Program-made: the position numbers and the translations under genes
The notes under the pieces: model-generated
Told to the model about the DNA's origin: nothing
What the model saw: the letters and a program-made list of their open reading frames with translations, nothing else
Databases searched by the model: none
NCBI RefSeq assembly: GCF_052327305.1
Contig: NZ_CP182486.1
Coordinates: 1,426,001-1,490,000, forward strand
Direction: 5' to 3'
Length of the DNA stretch: 64,000 bases
DNA from: Sphingobium sp052327305
Lineage (GTDB): Bacteria; Pseudomonadota; Alphaproteobacteria; Sphingomonadales; Sphingomonadaceae
Shown: one piece after another, positions 1 through 6,747 of the stretch
Numbering within the stretch: the first letter of the stretch is position 1
Layout of the letters: each line of letters starts with the position of its first letter

Positions 1-37
1 TCGCATCTGCAGGTAGGTCCGCAGCCTTTCCTGCAGC

Positions 38-88
38 GCAGCGCCCGTCCACCGAACCCATAGCCGGAGGACGGGCGCTGCATCTTTT
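38..88 (+). terminator. Rho-independent terminator of a gene left of the window
   Basis: A perfect 13-bp inverted repeat (38-50 and 69-81, GC-rich) is followed by ATCTTTT. It probably ends transcription of a gene lying left of position 1 and separates it from the DUF3297 gene at 144. Confidence 0.65.
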
Positions 89-143
89 CATGGCGCCCCA
101 GCCCGGCATTGACCCATTCCGATGGGGAAGCTAGGCGCAGGCC

Positions 144-431
144 ATGTCCGACACGCCTCCAGACCACCTCTCCACCAACCCGCGCAGCCCCCATTTCGAC
201 ATGGAGGTGCTCAAGCGCGGCATCGGCATCCGTTTCAAGGACCGGGTGCGCACCGATGTGGAGGAATACAGCATCTCCGAGGGCTGGATTCGCGTGGCCG
301 CCGGCAAGAGCCGCGACCGCTTCGGCCAGCCGATGACGATCAAGCTCTCCGGACCCGTCGAGGCATGGTTCGAGGACGTGAAGGACGCCGAGGCTGCCGC
401 TACGGACGAAGAGGGCTCAGCCGAGGCCTGA
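144..431 (+). CDS. DUF3297 family protein
   Basis: This 95-residue protein opens with MSDTPPDHLSTNPRSPHF, the typical start of DUF3297 proteins, a small soluble family common in Alphaproteobacteria with no established function. It has no signal peptide or membrane segment. The C-terminus is acidic (DVKDAEAAATDEEGSAEA), and the length is normal for the family. Start codons further upstream exist only in other frames. The gene stands alone behind a terminator. I recognise the family from sequence but can give no biochemical role. Confidence 0.85.
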   Translation: MSDTPPDHLSTNPRSPHFDMEVLKRGIGIRFKDRVRTDVEEYSISEGWIRVAAGKSRDRFGQPMTIKLSGPVEAWFEDVKDAEAAATDEEGSAEA

Positions 432-491
432 AGAGGGGCCAAGGCCTGAACCGGCCTTGCCCGCGCTCCCCTGCCGCGATAGGCAGGGCTT

Positions 492-565
492 GAGACAACG
501 TTCTCTTCCTTAATCAGGAATTTCAGGACCGGGACGGCCCGGCAGTTCTTTTAACGGAGACTGCC
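492..565 (+). promoter_or_regulatory. Candidate guanidine-II-like leader of the exporter gene
   Basis: Bases 529-542 form a 5-bp GC stem closed by an ACGG loop. Hairpins with ACGR tetraloops are the hallmark of guanidine-II (mini-ykkC) riboswitches, which normally carry two of them. The expected partner is poor: 492-505 forms a 4-bp stem with loop CAACGT, and 506-520 is a third hairpin with an unrelated loop. A further stem, 541-546 with 560-565, encloses the ribosome binding site CGGAGA and shares bases 541-542 with the ACGG hairpin. The position directly before a Gdx gene is right, but the match is incomplete. Confidence 0.35.
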
Positions 566-886
566 ATGCCGTGGATCATCCTGCTCATCGCCGGACTTTT
601 CGAAGTCGTCTGGGCCACTGCCATGAAAAGCTCGGAAGGCTTCACGAGACCGGGGCCGACACTCCTCACGCTCGCGGCGATGATCGCAAGCTTCGGCTTG
701 TTGGCCTGGGCCATGCGCACGCTGCCGCTGGGCACCGCCTATATGGTGTGGAGCGGGATTGGCGCGATCGGTGCATTTGTCGTCGGCATTGTGGTCCTTG
801 GCGAAGCCGCGAACCCACCGCGCCTCTTCGCGGCGCTGCTCATCGTCGGCGGGCTGCTGATGATGAAACTCTCCAGCCCAGCCTGA
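566..886 (+). CDS. gdx: SMR-family guanidinium exporter, Gdx/SugE type
   Basis: This 106-residue inner-membrane protein has four hydrophobic segments, the standard size of small multidrug resistance proteins, which work as dual-topology dimers. The residues that mark the Gdx subtype are all present: G10, E13 and W16 in GLFEVVWA, and S42. Family knowledge says Gdx proteins exchange guanidinium for protons; E13 would be the shared proton/substrate site. The ribosome binding site CGGAGA lies five bases before the ATG, inside a possible hairpin. The gene is convergent with recF, with 7 bases between the stops. A broader drug exporter is less likely given the Gdx residues. Confidence 0.85.
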   Translation: MPWIILLIAGLFEVVWATAMKSSEGFTRPGPTLLTLAAMIASFGLLAWAMRTLPLGTAYMVWSGIGAIGAFVVGIVVLGEAANPPRLFAALLIVGGLLMMKLSSPA

Positions 887-893
887 GCAGACT

Positions 894-1961
894 TCACGCG
901 GGCTCGACCTGCCCGTCTGCCACGCTGAACCGGCTCGCATCCCCCAGCCCTTCGAACAGGGCGGGCTCCGTGCCGGTCATCCATACCTGCCCGCCAATCG
1001 CGCGAAGCCGCTCGAATAGGGCGAGGCGACGGCGCGCGTCGAGATGCGCCGCCAGTTCGTCGAGCAGCAGCACCAGCGGTCGGCGGGTGCGATTCCGCAC
1101 GAGCGCGCCATGGGCAAGGACCAGCGAGAGCAGCAGCGCCTTTTGTTCGCCTGTGGAGCAAAGGCCAGCCGGCTGACCCTTGGCGGCATGCGTGACGACA
1201 AGATCCACCCTGTGCGGCCCGGTGAGCGCGCGGCCAGCCGCGGCGTCGCGCCCGCGCCCCAGCCGCAGGGCGTCGGCGAGGTCATCGCTGCTACCGGAGA
1301 AGCCTTCGAGCGCCAGCAGCGGTCGGGCGAACGGTTCGTCATCTTCCCCGGCGAGCGTTTGAGTGAGCGCCGTGACGAGATCGGTTCTTGCGCTGTGGAT
1401 CGCGTCGCCATGCTCGGCCATCTGCGCCTCCAGCGCCGTCAGCCAGTCCGGATCGGCGGGGCGTTCGCCAGTGAGAAGCGTGTTCCGGGCGCGCATCGCC
1501 GCCTCATAGCGGGCGCTGTGCGCTGCATGGGACGGCGCGAGCGCCAGCACCAGCCGATCGAGGAAGCGCCGACGACCGCCGGGACTCTCAAGAAACAGCC
1601 GGTCCATGGCCGGAGTGAGCCAGCTGATCGCGAGATACTCGCCGAGCGAATTGGCGGCGCTCTGTCGCCCGTCGATCCGCACCAGTCGCCGGTCCGGCGC
1701 GTCCGGCGCCGTGCCGGTGCCGATTGTGCCGCCCGCCACTTCCGCTGCAATGGCGAAACCGCCCGGCCCGTCCTGCCGGGCCATATCGCGCAGCGGCGCG
1801 CCACGCAGTCCGCGCCCCGGAGCCAGCAGCGAGACCGCCTCCAAGATGTTGGTCTTGCCTGCGCCATTGTCTCCGGTGAGCACGATCATCGGCCGCTCCG
1901 GCGAGAGCCGGGCCGTCCCATGATTGCGGAAGTCCGAAAGGTCGAGACGGTCAATGCCCAT
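894..1961 (-). CDS. recF: DNA replication and repair protein RecF
   Basis: RecF is a cytoplasmic SMC-like ATPase that loads RecA at gapped DNA together with RecO and RecR. The 355-residue reading shows Walker A GDNGAGKT at 30-37, an ABC signature CSTGEQKALL at about 268, and Walker B LVLLLDE with the acidic pair at about 301-302. I chose the ATG at 1961 because MGIDRLDLSDFRNHG matches the RecF N-terminus, although the frame stays open further upstream. In this genome recF lies away from dnaA (50 kb), unlike the classic dnaA-dnaN-recF order. Confidence 0.95.
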   Translation of the reverse strand: MGIDRLDLSDFRNHGTARLSPERPMIVLTGDNGAGKTNILEAVSLLAPGRGLRGAPLRDMARQDGPGGFAIAAEVAGGTIGTGTAPDAPDRRLVRIDGRQSAANSLGEYLAISWLTPAMDRLFLESPGGRRRFLDRLVLALAPSHAAHSARYEAAMRARNTLLTGERPADPDWLTALEAQMAEHGDAIHSARTDLVTALTQTLAGEDDEPFARPLLALEGFSGSSDDLADALRLGRGRDAAAGRALTGPHRVDLVVTHAAKGQPAGLCSTGEQKALLLSLVLAHGALVRNRTRRPLVLLLDELAAHLDARRRLALFERLRAIGGQVWMTGTEPALFEGLGDASRFSVADGQVEPA

Positions 1962-2119
1962 AAGCTGGCTGCGATAGCGCGCCTTCCGCCCTCTTGGCCA
2001 CCGTTGACTTGCCCGAATGCCCCCTTGCACCGGCCCGTATTTGGGATCATCACCACGCTGGCTGTCGATCGAGTCAATCGCTTGATCCACGCCCCCACCC
2101 TTTTTGAGGAGAGCAAGGC

Positions 2120-2671
2120 ATGACGCGCAGGACATGGATGGGGCTGGCCGGTAGCGCGCTGGTCGCGGCGGGCGCTCTGGCATGGAGCACGGCGCAGGCC
2201 GCATTGCCCGTGGGTGCGCAGGCACCGGACTTCACGACACGCGGTGCCAAGGCCGGCAAGGTGTTCGACCTCAAGCTCTCCGACGCGCTCAAGAAGGGCC
2301 CGGTCGTGCTCTACTTCTTCCCCGCTGCATTCACGCCCGGCTGCACTGCCGAAGCGCACGAGTTCGCCGAGGCGACTGACGACTTCGCCAAGGCGGGCGC
2401 GACCGTGATCGGCATGAGCGCGGACCCGGTCGACAAGCTGGCGAAGTTCTCCACCGAGCATTGCCGCGACAAGTTTGCCGTCGCCTCCGCCGGACCCAAG
2501 ATCGTCGCGGGTTATCAGGTGCCGCTCGGCGCGCGCGAAGGCATGACCGATCGCACGACCTATGTCATCGGCCGCACCGGCCGCGTCGCCTATGCCTATA
2601 GCGCGATGGACTATCGCGACCATGTGAAGAACGCACTCGCTGCCGTGCGCTCCATGCAGACCGCGAAGTAA
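2120..2671 (+). CDS. Exported peroxiredoxin, AhpC/TSA-BCP type
   Basis: The 183-residue protein begins with a twin-Arg-containing signal-like segment ending near AWSTAQA (residue 27), so it is probably periplasmic. The thioredoxin fold follows, with the peroxidatic motif FTPGC (C75) and a second cysteine C115 in STEHC that could resolve the disulfide. By family knowledge it reduces hydroperoxides using thiol donors. The ribosome binding site GAGGAG sits nine bases before the ATG. It is transcribed divergently from recF. The exact reductant and the export route (Sec or Tat) cannot be told from sequence alone. Confidence 0.85.
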   Translation: MTRRTWMGLAGSALVAAGALAWSTAQAALPVGAQAPDFTTRGAKAGKVFDLKLSDALKKGPVVLYFFPAAFTPGCTAEAHEFAEATDDFAKAGATVIGMSADPVDKLAKFSTEHCRDKFAVASAGPKIVAGYQVPLGAREGMTDRTTYVIGRTGRVAYAYSAMDYRDHVKNALAAVRSMQTAK

Positions 2672-2727
2672 GACACGCGGGCGCCGCGCCGCTTCCCCGC
2701 CTGCGGATTTATCGTTAGGCGGCGAGC

Positions 2728-3312
2728 ATGGCGCGGCCCGTTTCCAAATCACGACGCTTCCCCCGGACAAGGCGCTTTCTTCGGAAGCTCTTTTTCGCCG
2801 GGCTGTGCCTATTGCTGGTGTTTGCCTGGCTGCGCATCTCGGGGCCGGAGCGCGGAGAGCGGCGCACCGTCTCGGCGGCGGGCGAGCGCGTCCATGTCGC
2901 GGATGGCGATACGCTGCGGATCGGCGCACGCACTATCCGCATCGCGGGGATCGACGCGGTCGAGCTCAAGCAATTCTGCCGGGAAAAGGACGGCGCGGTG
3001 TGGAGCTGCGGCACCCGCGCCCGCGACGCGATGCAGGCGCTGGTCGACAAGGGCGGGCTGACCTGCACGACCCGCGAACAGGACAAATATCGCCGCGACG
3101 TGGCAACCTGTAGCGTGAAGGGCGTCGAGGATCTCGGCGCCGCGCTAGTGAGCGAGGGTTGGGCCGTGAACGAGGCGGACCGGGAAAGCGGCGCCTATCT
3201 CATCGAGGAAGCGCAGGCGAAGCGCGAAGGACGAGGCATCTGGCGCGGCGACTTTCAGATGCCCCGCATCTGGCGCGATGCGCACGCCTATCAACCCAAA
3301 TCGGCGCGCTGA
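2728..3312 (+). CDS. Membrane-anchored thermonuclease-like protein (SNase domain)
   Basis: This 194-residue protein has a basic N-terminus and one membrane segment (about 21-36), followed by a staphylococcal-nuclease domain. The catalytic set is visible: acidic residues in VADGDTLRI (D59, D61), R71 and E79 in RIAGIDAVE, and the arginine pair in DKYRRDVA (122-123). It probably cuts DNA or RNA with calcium on the outer face of the inner membrane. Four cysteines (84, 94, 113, 128) could form disulfides, which fits export. It is convergent with the epimerase gene. The physiological role is unknown. Confidence 0.8.
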   Translation: MARPVSKSRRFPRTRRFLRKLFFAGLCLLLVFAWLRISGPERGERRTVSAAGERVHVADGDTLRIGARTIRIAGIDAVELKQFCREKDGAVWSCGTRARDAMQALVDKGGLTCTTREQDKYRRDVATCSVKGVEDLGAALVSEGWAVNEADRESGAYLIEEAQAKREGRGIWRGDFQMPRIWRDAHAYQPKSAR

Positions 3313-3333
3313 GGGACACGGCCTACGACGCCC

Positions 3334-4149
3334 TCACAGGAGCCCCTCCTCTACAGCCTGATAGACTGTTCTGACGGTGGCCCGGAAACCCAGCCGGCGT
3401 GCCAGAGAGGCATCGATATGGAGATACCAGGGGTCAGCCATCGGTTCGGCCGATGGCGCCATGCTTTGCCCGACGAGTTGGACCAATTCGTAGACCGTGG
3501 TCGGGGCGTCATCGGAAATATTGACGATACGGCCATCCATAACGCCGCTCAGCGCCATGGTTATAGCCACCGCGATGTCGCGATGATGGACCGTGCTGAT
3601 CCTCTGGGCCGGGTGGAATGCGAACGCACTCAGATGCCCCGGCAATGCCTCCAGATGGCCATCGCCATCGCCGTAGATAAATGGAAACCGGAGAATCGAC
3701 CAATTGAGTCCGCTGGCGCGCAACGCCTGCTCGGCAGCAACTTTGCTGGCGGGATAAGCCAGCTCCGGAGCGACGTCATCGCTTTCTCGACCGGGGTGGG
3801 ATCCCTGCCTGTCGTAGACATGACCGGTGCTCGCCATGATGAACCGCGCGGCGGGCGCATGTGCCTGTGCGGCGGCAACGAGGTTGCGCGTGCCCTCCAG
3901 ATTGCTTCGCCAGATCAGATCCGTATCCTGCGTCCGAAACACCGCCGCGAGATGGACGATCGCCGACACGCCCTCGACGGCCGCCGTCAGCGAAGCCGGA
4001 TCAGAAAGATCACCCTCGACGGCCGAGACGCCGGCAGGAAGCGGCCGGCCATGGCGCACCAGTGCGCGGCACCGTGCACCAGCCTCGACAAGGCGCGGCA
4101 AAAGACGCGCGCCGACAAGTCCGGTTGCACCGGTTACGAGTATCGTCAT
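3334..4149 (-). CDS. NAD(P)-dependent epimerase/dehydratase family protein
   Basis: This 271-residue extended short-chain dehydrogenase/reductase carries the nucleotide loop TGATGLVG at 6-13, a serine/threonine near 107-108 (MASTGH) and the catalytic Y132-x3-K136 in YPASK. The Rossmann half is complete; the C-terminal substrate half is diverged, so the substrate (a sugar nucleotide or other carbonyl compound) cannot be named. Its ATG overlaps the stop of the upstream marR gene by four bases, so the two are translationally coupled and the regulator probably controls this enzyme. Confidence 0.8.
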   Translation of the reverse strand: MTILVTGATGLVGARLLPRLVEAGARCRALVRHGRPLPAGVSAVEGDLSDPASLTAAVEGVSAIVHLAAVFRTQDTDLIWRSNLEGTRNLVAAAQAHAPAARFIMASTGHVYDRQGSHPGRESDDVAPELAYPASKVAAEQALRASGLNWSILRFPFIYGDGDGHLEALPGHLSAFAFHPAQRISTVHHRDIAVAITMALSGVMDGRIVNISDDAPTTVYELVQLVGQSMAPSAEPMADPWYLHIDASLARRLGFRATVRTVYQAVEEGLL

Positions 4150-4607
4150 GATTGCTTGTCCTCTTTCAATCGCAAGATGAGACGCTCGGTCGCTGCCTTG
4201 AGCACTTGCTCCGCAATCGCGGCATCGGCCTCGGCAACGCCGCCGAATGCTACATCATGGATGAAATCGAGATCGGGTAACGTCTTCCAGAGCGCCTCAC
4301 CGGCAGGGGTCAGGCGCAACAGCTTACGGCGTTGATCGGCATCATCCTGAATCTGCTCGACATAGCCTTTGCGAACCAGCGCCCCGACGATGACGCTCAA
4401 GGTCGCCCGTTCCACCTCAAGCGCGCGAAGCAGTTCACGCTGCATGGTCGGTCCGCCATGAGACAGTTGATGCAGGACGTACCATTGTGTTGCGCCAAGA
4501 TCATAGGGTCGCAGTTCGGCTTCCATCAGCGCGCGACCCGCAAAGTAGCAGCGCTTGGCCCATGCACCGATGGACACGCGCTCAGATTTGATTGCTTTGT
4601 TAGCCAT
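4146..4607 (-). CDS. MarR-family transcriptional regulator
   Basis: This 153-residue winged-helix protein contains the MarR core: QWYVLHQLSHGGPTMQREL, then ERATLSVIVGALVRKGYVEQ (recognition helix and wing), and a helical dimerisation C-terminus. MarR proteins usually repress their own promoter and a neighbouring enzyme gene until a small ligand binds. Here the first gene after it is the epimerase-like enzyme, overlapping by four bases, and a perfect 16-bp palindrome sits directly before its start codon. The ligand is unknown. Confidence 0.88.
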   Translation of the reverse strand: MANKAIKSERVSIGAWAKRCYFAGRALMEAELRPYDLGATQWYVLHQLSHGGPTMQRELLRALEVERATLSVIVGALVRKGYVEQIQDDADQRRKLLRLTPAGEALWKTLPDLDFIHDVAFGGVAEADAAIAEQVLKAATERLILRLKEDKQS

Positions 4608-4642
4608 CTAACAATATTGTTAGGCAGCTGACATATTGTCAA
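4608..4642 (-). promoter_or_regulatory. marR promoter with palindromic operator
   Basis: On the minus strand TTGACA (4642-4637) is followed at 17 bases by a weak CAATAT -10 element. That element lies inside the perfect palindrome CTAACAATATTGTTAG (4608-4623), which touches the marR ATG. A MarR dimer bound there would block RNA polymerase, giving simple autorepression. The leader would be very short. Confidence 0.6.
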
Positions 4643-4718
4643 GGCCTATCGGCCTATGGCCCACCTTATGAGTGGCGGCGGGCAGTGATGAGGCAGACCG
4701 GGAAGCGCGCTAAACGTA

Positions 4719-4743
4719 AAAATCCCCAACTGGCGGGGATTTT
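4719..4743. terminator. Bidirectional terminator-like hairpin
   Basis: A perfect 9-bp stem (AAAATCCCC / GGGGATTTT) with a 7-base loop is flanked by A and T runs, so it can act on either strand. It lies upstream of the psp-like promoter and probably insulates it. Confidence 0.6.
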
Positions 4744-4757
4744 ACCTATCAGTCAGC

Positions 4758-4776
4758 AATTTCATCGTCTGAAATT
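4758..4776 (+). promoter_or_regulatory. Inverted repeat, candidate enhancer of the psp-like operon
   Basis: The site AATTTCA-N5-TGAAATT has perfect 7-bp arms. It lies about 48 bases upstream of the -24 element at 4824, where sigma-54 activators such as PspF bind. The activator gene is not in this window near the operon, so the assignment is positional. Confidence 0.45.
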
Positions 4777-4823
4777 CGCAAAAGCGGCCAGCCAATGCCC
4801 AGAAATGCGCCTGTTCCGCAAAT

Positions 4824-4839
4824 TGGCACGCCTCCTGCA
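4824..4839 (+). promoter_or_regulatory. Sigma-54 promoter (-24/-12)
   Basis: TGGCACGCCTCCTGCA matches the sigma-54 consensus TGGCACG-N4-TTGCA with one mismatch and has the exact 10-base spacing between GG and GC. Transcription would start near 4850, about 45 bases before the first gene. Phage-shock operons are classically driven by sigma-54, which agrees with the PspC gene downstream. Confidence 0.7.
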
Positions 4840-4896
4840 ATCCCCTTGGCATCACCCACGGGATGGTCCCGAGGGCCAAGGTTCAGGAGAATAAAC

Positions 4897-5010
4897 ATGT
4901 CCATCAAGCTCAACCCCGCCGTGCTTTCCTTCGTGTCCGCGCTCTTCGTCGCCACGCTGTTCGTCGGCGCCGCCATCGGTCCGGCTGCTCCGCTCGCACT
5001 CGTCGCCTGA
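4897..5010 (+). CDS. Small single-span membrane protein
   Basis: A 37-residue protein starting MSIKLNPAVLSFVSALFV is almost entirely one hydrophobic helix (about 8-35) with a short basic N-terminus. The ATG at 4897 has a strong ribosome binding site (CAGGAGAATAAAC), which decides for this start over longer readings upstream. It lies between a sigma-54 promoter and pspC, so it is probably a membrane-stress component in the position where other bacteria carry PspB-like proteins, but it has no PspB similarity that I can see. Confidence 0.65.
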   Translation: MSIKLNPAVLSFVSALFVATLFVGAAIGPAAPLALVA

Positions 5011-5088
5011 TCTCCGGGGTTCGATCCTTTGGCGGATCGACCCGGCCGACTCCGTCTCACCAGAGATGAACCTGAGGGAGTATCGACT

Positions 5089-5268
5089 ATGAACCGCACC
5101 TATCGCCTCGATCGCGCAAACTCCCGCATCATGGGCGTGTGCGCAGGACTCGCCAGCCGGTTCGGCTGGGACACAACGCTCGTGCGCGTCGCCGCCGTGC
5201 TGGGCCTTTTCTTCCTCGGCCCGGTCATGCTGGCCGCCTATCTGCTGACCGGCTGGCTCGCCGAGTAA
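5089..5268 (+). CDS. pspC: PspC domain protein
   Basis: This 59-residue protein is essentially one PspC domain: a polar start with RIMGVCAGLASRFGWDTTLVRV, then a hydrophobic segment (about 36-55). PspC proteins sit in the inner membrane and sense or relay envelope stress to PspA. The start at 5089 has GAGGGAG eight bases upstream. It follows the 37-residue membrane protein and shares its sigma-54 promoter. No pspA or pspF is present in this window. Confidence 0.8.
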   Translation: MNRTYRLDRANSRIMGVCAGLASRFGWDTTLVRVAAVLGLFFLGPVMLAAYLLTGWLAE

Positions 5269-5272
5269 GCAG

Positions 5273-5296
5273 CCGCCAGCGCGGAGGGGCTGGCGG
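5273..5296. terminator. GC hairpin between convergent genes
   Basis: A perfect 8-bp stem (CCGCCAGC / GCTGGCGG) with an 8-base loop starts four bases after pspC and faces the stop of the reductase gene. It has no T run, so it is a weak or shared terminator. Confidence 0.4.
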
Positions 5297-5304
5297 GAGG
5301 TGCA

Positions 5305-6603
5305 TTACCCTCGCGCGGCCTCCACCATCTCTTCGATTGCCGTGAACTTCTCGCGCGGGGCGCCAGCGCGTGCCCGCTCGATCTCGGCCCGTTCGATCTT
5401 CTGCCAATCGCGGAAGGTCACAATATCGAGGTCGCGCTGCGCGATCAGCGCATCCAGTCCGGAGCGACCCTGCTTTTTGCCCGGCTCTGGCTGATCCTTC
5501 GCGATCTGCTCGGCGATCCGGTACCCATCCGGCTTGTTTGTGCCGATAGTCCCGGTCGGCCCGCGCCGTGCCCAGCCCACGCAATAGAGACCGGGCGAAA
5601 TCCGCCCGTCCACATTGGCGAAGCGGCCAAGCTGATCGTCATAGGGGACACCGGGAATGGGCGGCGTGCGGTAACCAATGCAACTGATGACCAGCCCGGC
5701 GGGAATCTCATAGGTCTGGCCCGTGCCCACGGCGCCGCCATTCTGGCCGAGCAGCGTGCGCTCCACCGTCATGCGCTCGACCTGACCGGCTCCACTGATG
5801 GCGACCGGGCGAGCGAAGAAGCGGAAGCGGATCGGCACAGACTTCTGCGGACTCGCTTCGGCGAACCTGCGCAACTCCGCCACGGCCTTGCGGTGCCCGG
5901 CTTCCAGCATGGCGTCGCTCTCCGGCGGTAGGAAATCCGCCGTATCGATCACCGGCGCGGCACGCTCTAGATCGGCGAGCTCGCTCAGCTCCTTTGCGCC
6001 CATTCCGATCTGGTGCGGCCCGCGCCGACCAAGAATGGTGATCGAGCGCACCTGCGCAGTGCCGAGCCGCTCGCGTGCGTGCGCGACGATATCGGTGCCG
6101 TCCAGCTCGGCGGGCGACTTGGCGAGAATACGCGCGACATCGAGCGCGACATTGCCGTTGCCCACGACCACCGCGTCCACGCCGTCGACCTTGGGCGCAA
6201 GCCCGGCATAATCGGGATGACCGTTATACCAGCCGACGAAAGCCGCGCTGCCCACGACGCCGGGCAATGATTCTCCTTCAATGCCCAGCTTCTGGTCGGA
6301 TGGAGCGCCGGTGGCGAGGATCACGTCATCGTAAAGTGCGAGGAGTTCAGCGACGCTGACGTCCCGCCCGAGCGTGAGCTTGCCGACGAAACGGACGCTG
6401 TCCGTCAGCGCGATCGCCTCATAGCGCTGGGAGACGGCCTTGATCGCCTGATGATCCGGCGCAACGCCGGAGCGGATGAGCCCGAACGGAACCGGCATCC
6501 GATCGAGAATATCGACCCGCACATCGTCCCCGAACTGCTTGAGGCAGGCCTCAGCAGTATAATAGCCTGCCGGCCCCGATCCGATGATTGCAATGTGGCG
6601 CAT
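5305..6603 (-). CDS. Ferredoxin/adrenodoxin-type NADP+ reductase (FprA-like)
   Basis: This 432-residue flavoprotein transfers electrons between NADPH and a ferredoxin. It shows the FAD-binding loop GSGPAGYY at 8-15, MPVPFGLIRSGVAPDHQ typical of the adrenodoxin reductase family, the NADP-binding VVVGNGNVALDVARIL at about 145-160, and WARRGPTGTIGTNK near the C-terminus. The length fits the family (about 430-460). It is cytoplasmic, with no signal peptide. It lies downstream of ligA on the same strand with a gap of about 145 bases, so operon membership is uncertain. Confidence 0.88.
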   Translation of the reverse strand: MRHIAIIGSGPAGYYTAEACLKQFGDDVRVDILDRMPVPFGLIRSGVAPDHQAIKAVSQRYEAIALTDSVRFVGKLTLGRDVSVAELLALYDDVILATGAPSDQKLGIEGESLPGVVGSAAFVGWYNGHPDYAGLAPKVDGVDAVVVGNGNVALDVARILAKSPAELDGTDIVAHARERLGTAQVRSITILGRRGPHQIGMGAKELSELADLERAAPVIDTADFLPPESDAMLEAGHRKAVAELRRFAEASPQKSVPIRFRFFARPVAISGAGQVERMTVERTLLGQNGGAVGTGQTYEIPAGLVISCIGYRTPPIPGVPYDDQLGRFANVDGRISPGLYCVGWARRGPTGTIGTNKPDGYRIAEQIAKDQPEPGKKQGRSGLDALIAQRDLDIVTFRDWQKIERAEIERARAGAPREKFTAIEEMVEAARG

Positions 6604-6747
6604 TTGGCCCTCTCCTCATGGCATCGCCCAGATCGGCTTGCCCGATTCCGGTGCTTTGGCGCGGTGCAAGTCTACGCCGTTCCAGCCTTCAAGCAAATGA
6701 CGCGCGAGCAGGCAAAAAGTGCCGGAAAAAGAGGAAAGATCGGATCG

